A stretch of DNA of 64,000 bases, taken from contig QVOM02000070.1 in the NCBI GenBank assembly GCA_003586115.2, positions 2,002,293-2,066,292 of the forward strand, read 5' to 3'. This DNA comes from Salvator merianae (taxonomy: Eukaryota; Chordata; Lepidosauria; Squamata; Teiidae). The notes under the pieces are model-generated. The model searched no databases, was not told the origin of the DNA, and saw only the letters and a program-made list of their open reading frames with translations. The position numbers and the translations under genes were made by a program. Shown in pieces: positions 60,877 to 64,000 of this stretch (position 1 is the first letter of the stretch; every line of letters begins with the position of its first letter).

Positions 60877-62049
60877 CTAAAGAAGAGAAATGAGAAGACT
60901 GTTAGTGCACCACTCTGCCACCAGGGTCTGCTCCAACTGTCCACAATACTCTGAGGGCCAAGTCACGGCTCTGCTCCAAAATATCTTGTCCAGAGGAAAA
61001 GAAGGAAGATATCTTTTCTTTCCTCTTGACAGAGTTGGGTTATCCTCCCTGATGAATCTTACAAGTCAAGGGAGGGTTAGGGAGGGACCTAAAGTAGTGG
61101 CATCATTTCTGCCCTACCTTATATAATCCCACTTATTTATAAAGTCAGCAATGACAGAAAGGGCTTTATTTTGTTTTAGGAAGTTCCCCTCTTCATAAAA
61201 AATTGTGGCCCTGTTCCCACTGGTCTGCTGCTGGGTTTCCTGAGATTCACTGGACAGCCTTGTCCACACAAGTCTGTCACCACAGTGTCCAGGAGCACCT
61301 ACAGGCTTTCCTGAACATTGCTAGCTGGGGAGAACAAAATCAAGTGCTAGAGGGCCTCATCAAGACAAAAGCCAAATTCCCTGGAACAACATTCATACTC
61401 TCACTAGGGCATTCTCATGCTTCTAGGCATCCTTCCAGAACTACCTTACAGCTTTTCTGTCAAGTCTGCGCTAGCACTCACCCAGACCCATATATATATA
61501 AATTAAAAATGTATAATCTGAGGTCCACAGATACGAGAAAGTATGGCTGATTGCTGTCTCTTGATTTCCTTATGTGGTGATTTATGGGCACAAAGTGTAT
61601 TGTGATAAACTAAATGTTTCACCTGCCAGAAATGGGAAGTCAGGAGTGTGGAGGACCGTCAAAGCTGCATCCAGACGTCACTTACTTCTTCTGATATATT
61701 TGAATATTCCAGAATATCCATGGAATATCCATGCTTTATTCTAGAATATCAAAATATAGTGGAATAAGTAAGAGACGTCTTGATGTACCTTAAGATATTA
61801 GGCTGCTGAGGGGAGTCTCAGAATAGGAGGTTGCTCAGGACTCTGCAGTCATGCCCTTGGAATACAATTAAAGGTATGTGGCCATAAAGAGAAGCTTTCT
61901 ATCACTCTGTGGGCTTCAGCCACGAACCAACCAACCAAGCAACCAGTGATTTTTTGAAAAGATTTAAAGCCAAATTTGAGTAGCAGCTGGTACTTAGGGA
62001 ATCTGTCATAATGCATTCAGACGTCTCAGAAAGCATTTGCAGTACTTAC

Positions 62050-62061
62050 ACCGACAAGGCC
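62050..62061 (-). CDS. 12-nt micro-exon, GLVG (left copy)
   Basis: Acceptor TTTCCTCCCTTTAG, donor GTAAGTACTG. Confidence 0.55.
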
Positions 62062-62569
62062 CTAAAGGGAGGAAACAAATGGAAAAATAAGTTATTCACA
62101 ATTTCAGACACACACATGCTACTTTGATTATCAGAAAGGGAACTTATTACACTAGCTTAAATAGTAAATATGTCATTGTATTTTCTTTTGATCACATCAG
62201 AGCCTGCAGGGTGTGGCCCCTTGTCTGCTTAAATGGGGACACTCACGATACACTATGGATTCCATATGCTGTGCATACTTTGAGCACGGAGACAAAACTC
62301 TGCTTCAAAGACTTTTGTGTTGCTGCTGTTTTGAGGTATCGAACCATGGCCAACTTCTGATTGAGTGCATGGGCAGCTTTTTGCATTTGGTTGGCCACTG
62401 CCTTCTCAAAACGCTGCTGTGTTAATATCCCTTGAAATTCATGTCCAGTCTAGAGACAAGCTCTGAAAGACTCATATCACCACTTTCTTGACTTATGAAC
62501 TTTTTGACCTCTGTTCTAGGAGTAAGCCAGAGCCAAAATACAGATAAAAAAAATAAATGCAACCTCTTC

Positions 62570-62584
62570 TCACTTCCACAGAAT
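62570..62584 (-). CDS. Possible alternative terminal exon, ILWK-stop
   Basis: Acceptor GATGCGTGCCTCAG, then ATT CTG TGG AAG TGA. It lies between two GLVG exons. Confidence 0.25.
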   Translation of the reverse strand: MLWK

Positions 62585-63003
62585 CTGAGGCACGCATCTA
62601 AGAGAACGTATGGGTGCTGCTTATCTCCCAGGTTTCCTATGCTGTGATTTACAGGTACAAAGCCTATTGTAATAAACTAGGAGTTTTATCTGGCAGCAAT
62701 GGTAAGTTGGGAATTATAATGGGCTCTATATAAGCAAGGCAGATGGATGTTGACAAAGACATTAGGTTGCTGAGGGGAGTCTCAGAATGGGAGGTTGCTC
62801 AGGGTCCTGCAGTCATGCACTTGGAATAGAAATAAAATTACATGGCCATAAAAAGAACCTCCCTATTACTCTGTGGATTTCAACCAACCAACCAACCAAC
62901 CCACAACTTTTTGAAAAGATTTAAAGCCAAATTTATGTAGCAGATGGTACTTAGGGAGCATATAATTCATTCAGACATCTCAGAAAGCATTTGAAGTACT
63001 TAC

Positions 63004-63015
63004 GCCAACTAGACC
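63004..63015 (-). CDS. 12-nt micro-exon, GLVG (right copy)
   Basis: Acceptor TTTCTTCTCTTTAG, donor GTAAGTACTT. Same peptide as 62050 from partly different codons; units ~950 nt apart. Confidence 0.55.
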
Positions 63016-63512
63016 CTAAAGAGAAGAAACAAATGGAAAAATAAGTTATTCACAATAGCAGATGCACACGTGCTACCTTGATTATCAGAAAGAGTACCAA
63101 TGACACCAGCATAAACAGTAAATGTGTCATTGTATTTTCTTTTGATCACATCAAAGACTGCAGGGTGTGGCCCCTTGTCTGCTTAAATGGGGACATTCAC
63201 GATACACTATGGATTCCATATGCTGTGCATACTTTGAGCACTGAGGCAAAACTCTGCTTCAAAGCCTTTTGTGTTGCTGCTGTTTTGAGGCATCATCGAG
63301 TCATGGCCAACTTCTGATCGAGTGCATGGGCAGCTTTATGTATTTGTTTGCCATTGCCTATCTCTAGGAAGATGCTACACATGGAAGCCGTAACCCTCTG
63401 CTTTCCAGGCAGTTTGTTTACAACTGAGCCACTCCCCTTAAAATTCTAGGCTCCCTCAATATAGCATCTTAGAGACTATTCTGAAAATTCAAACATGATC
63501 TCCAATACTCAG

Positions 63513-63530
63513 TTTTTCACCTGTAAGTCT
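63513..63530 (-). pseudogene. 18-nt exon with lost donor (RLTGEK)
   Basis: Acceptor TTCTAAAATTTAG is intact; the donor reads CTGAGT instead of GTGAGT. Right-most recognised member of the array. Confidence 0.5.
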
Positions 63531-64000
63531 CTAAATTTTAGAAGGGAAAAGAAAAACCAATTATTCCACCATAATTGTGTACATAATCATGGTAAGTGCA
63601 TCATGATGTTTATAACTTTCTATGGCAATATTAAGGCCCATGCCACTTCGGCTCAGATATCAGGTTCAAAGCAAGATTTATGACAACACTCTGGGTAGAC
63701 ATTTTCTTGCAACTAGGGCAATAGTGATCAGGCAGCTTCCGTATAAGACAGGGCTATGTACATGTGAATTAGGATCAGAGACGTAGCTATTCCTGGCACC
63801 TATGTCCCATCACAGAGACTCAGGTAGAACAGGGCAGTGAGAGTTCTGGATTTTGCATTCTCTGAACTCCTTGGCAGGGCTTCCAGTTTGTTGTGTTGGA
63901 TTGGGTACCACGTAACTCCTGTTACTGGCAAAGCTAAAGAGAAGGGCATGCCACTGAAATATGTTTTCATCATAATTTATGGCTGTCTTGGTGGCCCTAG

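Larger units (their letters stand above)
20784..63530 (-). other. Array 2: tandem micro-exon gene or gene cluster (right end outside window)
   Basis: On the minus strand, 38 intact micro-exon candidates of 12-30 nt lie in duplicated units of roughly 1-4 kb. Each has AG and GT borders, a length divisible by three, and no stop in phase 0. Reading leftwards from 63.0 kb, exon lengths cycle 30-12-18 as far as 49.7 kb, then mix 24-30 with 12, then alternate 30 with 12-15 down to 22.6 kb. A candidate last exon sits at 21.0 kb. Peptides go from Asn-Pro-Ala-Val types through Gly/Pro-rich types to charged helical types. I recognise no family. Phase-0 micro-exons are known from schistosome MEG genes and small phase-0 exons from vertebrate SCPP genes, but nothing here shows homology to either. 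It may be one long gene or several small ones; start codon and promoter are not settled. Confidence 0.6.

Overview
The window is vertebrate nuclear DNA, most likely from a squamate reptile or a close sauropsid. This is inferred from a CR1 LINE end with its (ATTCTATG) tail, short L1-like 3' ends with poly(A), hAT elements with 8-bp target duplications, many MITEs with GGCCCTTTCTGCAC-type ends and 3-bp duplications, and LINE tails ending in (AAAT)n. No ordinary long-exon gene, tRNA, rRNA or CRISPR array is visible. Nearly all open frames over 60 codons look like chance frames or pieces of repeats.

The striking content is on the minus strand: a large tandem array of candidate micro-exons. Across about 1.3-9.2 kb and 20.8-63.5 kb I find 43 tiny intervals (12, 15, 18, 24, 27 or 30 nt). 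Each is bounded by a 3' splice site (pyrimidine-rich or T/A-rich tract plus TTTAG, TGTAG or CCAG) and a strong 5' splice site (GTAAGTACT, GTAAGTATT or GTGAGTATT). Every length is a multiple of three. No in-frame stop occurs in about 297 codons. The flanking intron sequence is similar from unit to unit, while the exon interiors differ sharply. This is the pattern expected of a fast-evolving, phase-0, freely skippable micro-exon gene. I do not recognise the protein. The peptides are short amphipathic or glycine/leucine-rich segments such as EKVYEMLNIA, ILEHLKTEVP, NPAVLRGVLT, GGGGAGGALP and GLLG.

Layout along the minus strand, from right to left. At 48-63 kb, cassettes follow a 30-12-18 nt exon order. 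At 37-47 kb, Gly/Pro-rich exons of 24-30 nt alternate with 12-nt GLLG-like exons, including a fresh 1.2-kb duplication. At 22-36 kb, two-exon cassettes (30 nt plus 12-15 nt) encode charged, helix-like peptides. A probable last exon lies near 21.0 kb (Asp-Pro-Pro-stop, then AATAAA signals near 20.8 kb). From 10 to 20 kb there is repeat-rich spacer with a complete non-autonomous hAT element, a decayed hAT/ZBED-like transposase piece, LINE pieces and a ~90-bp minisatellite. At 1.3-9.2 kb lies a shorter second array with five intact micro-exons and its own paralogous last exon near 1.5 kb (Asp-Gln-Pro-stop).

Several copies are decaying: lost splice dinucleotides, truncations, and a 51-nt exon class with stops. 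Transposons inserted into some units but not their paralogues give an order of events. All gene calls rest on sequence pattern only; RNA evidence would decide whether these exons are spliced together.
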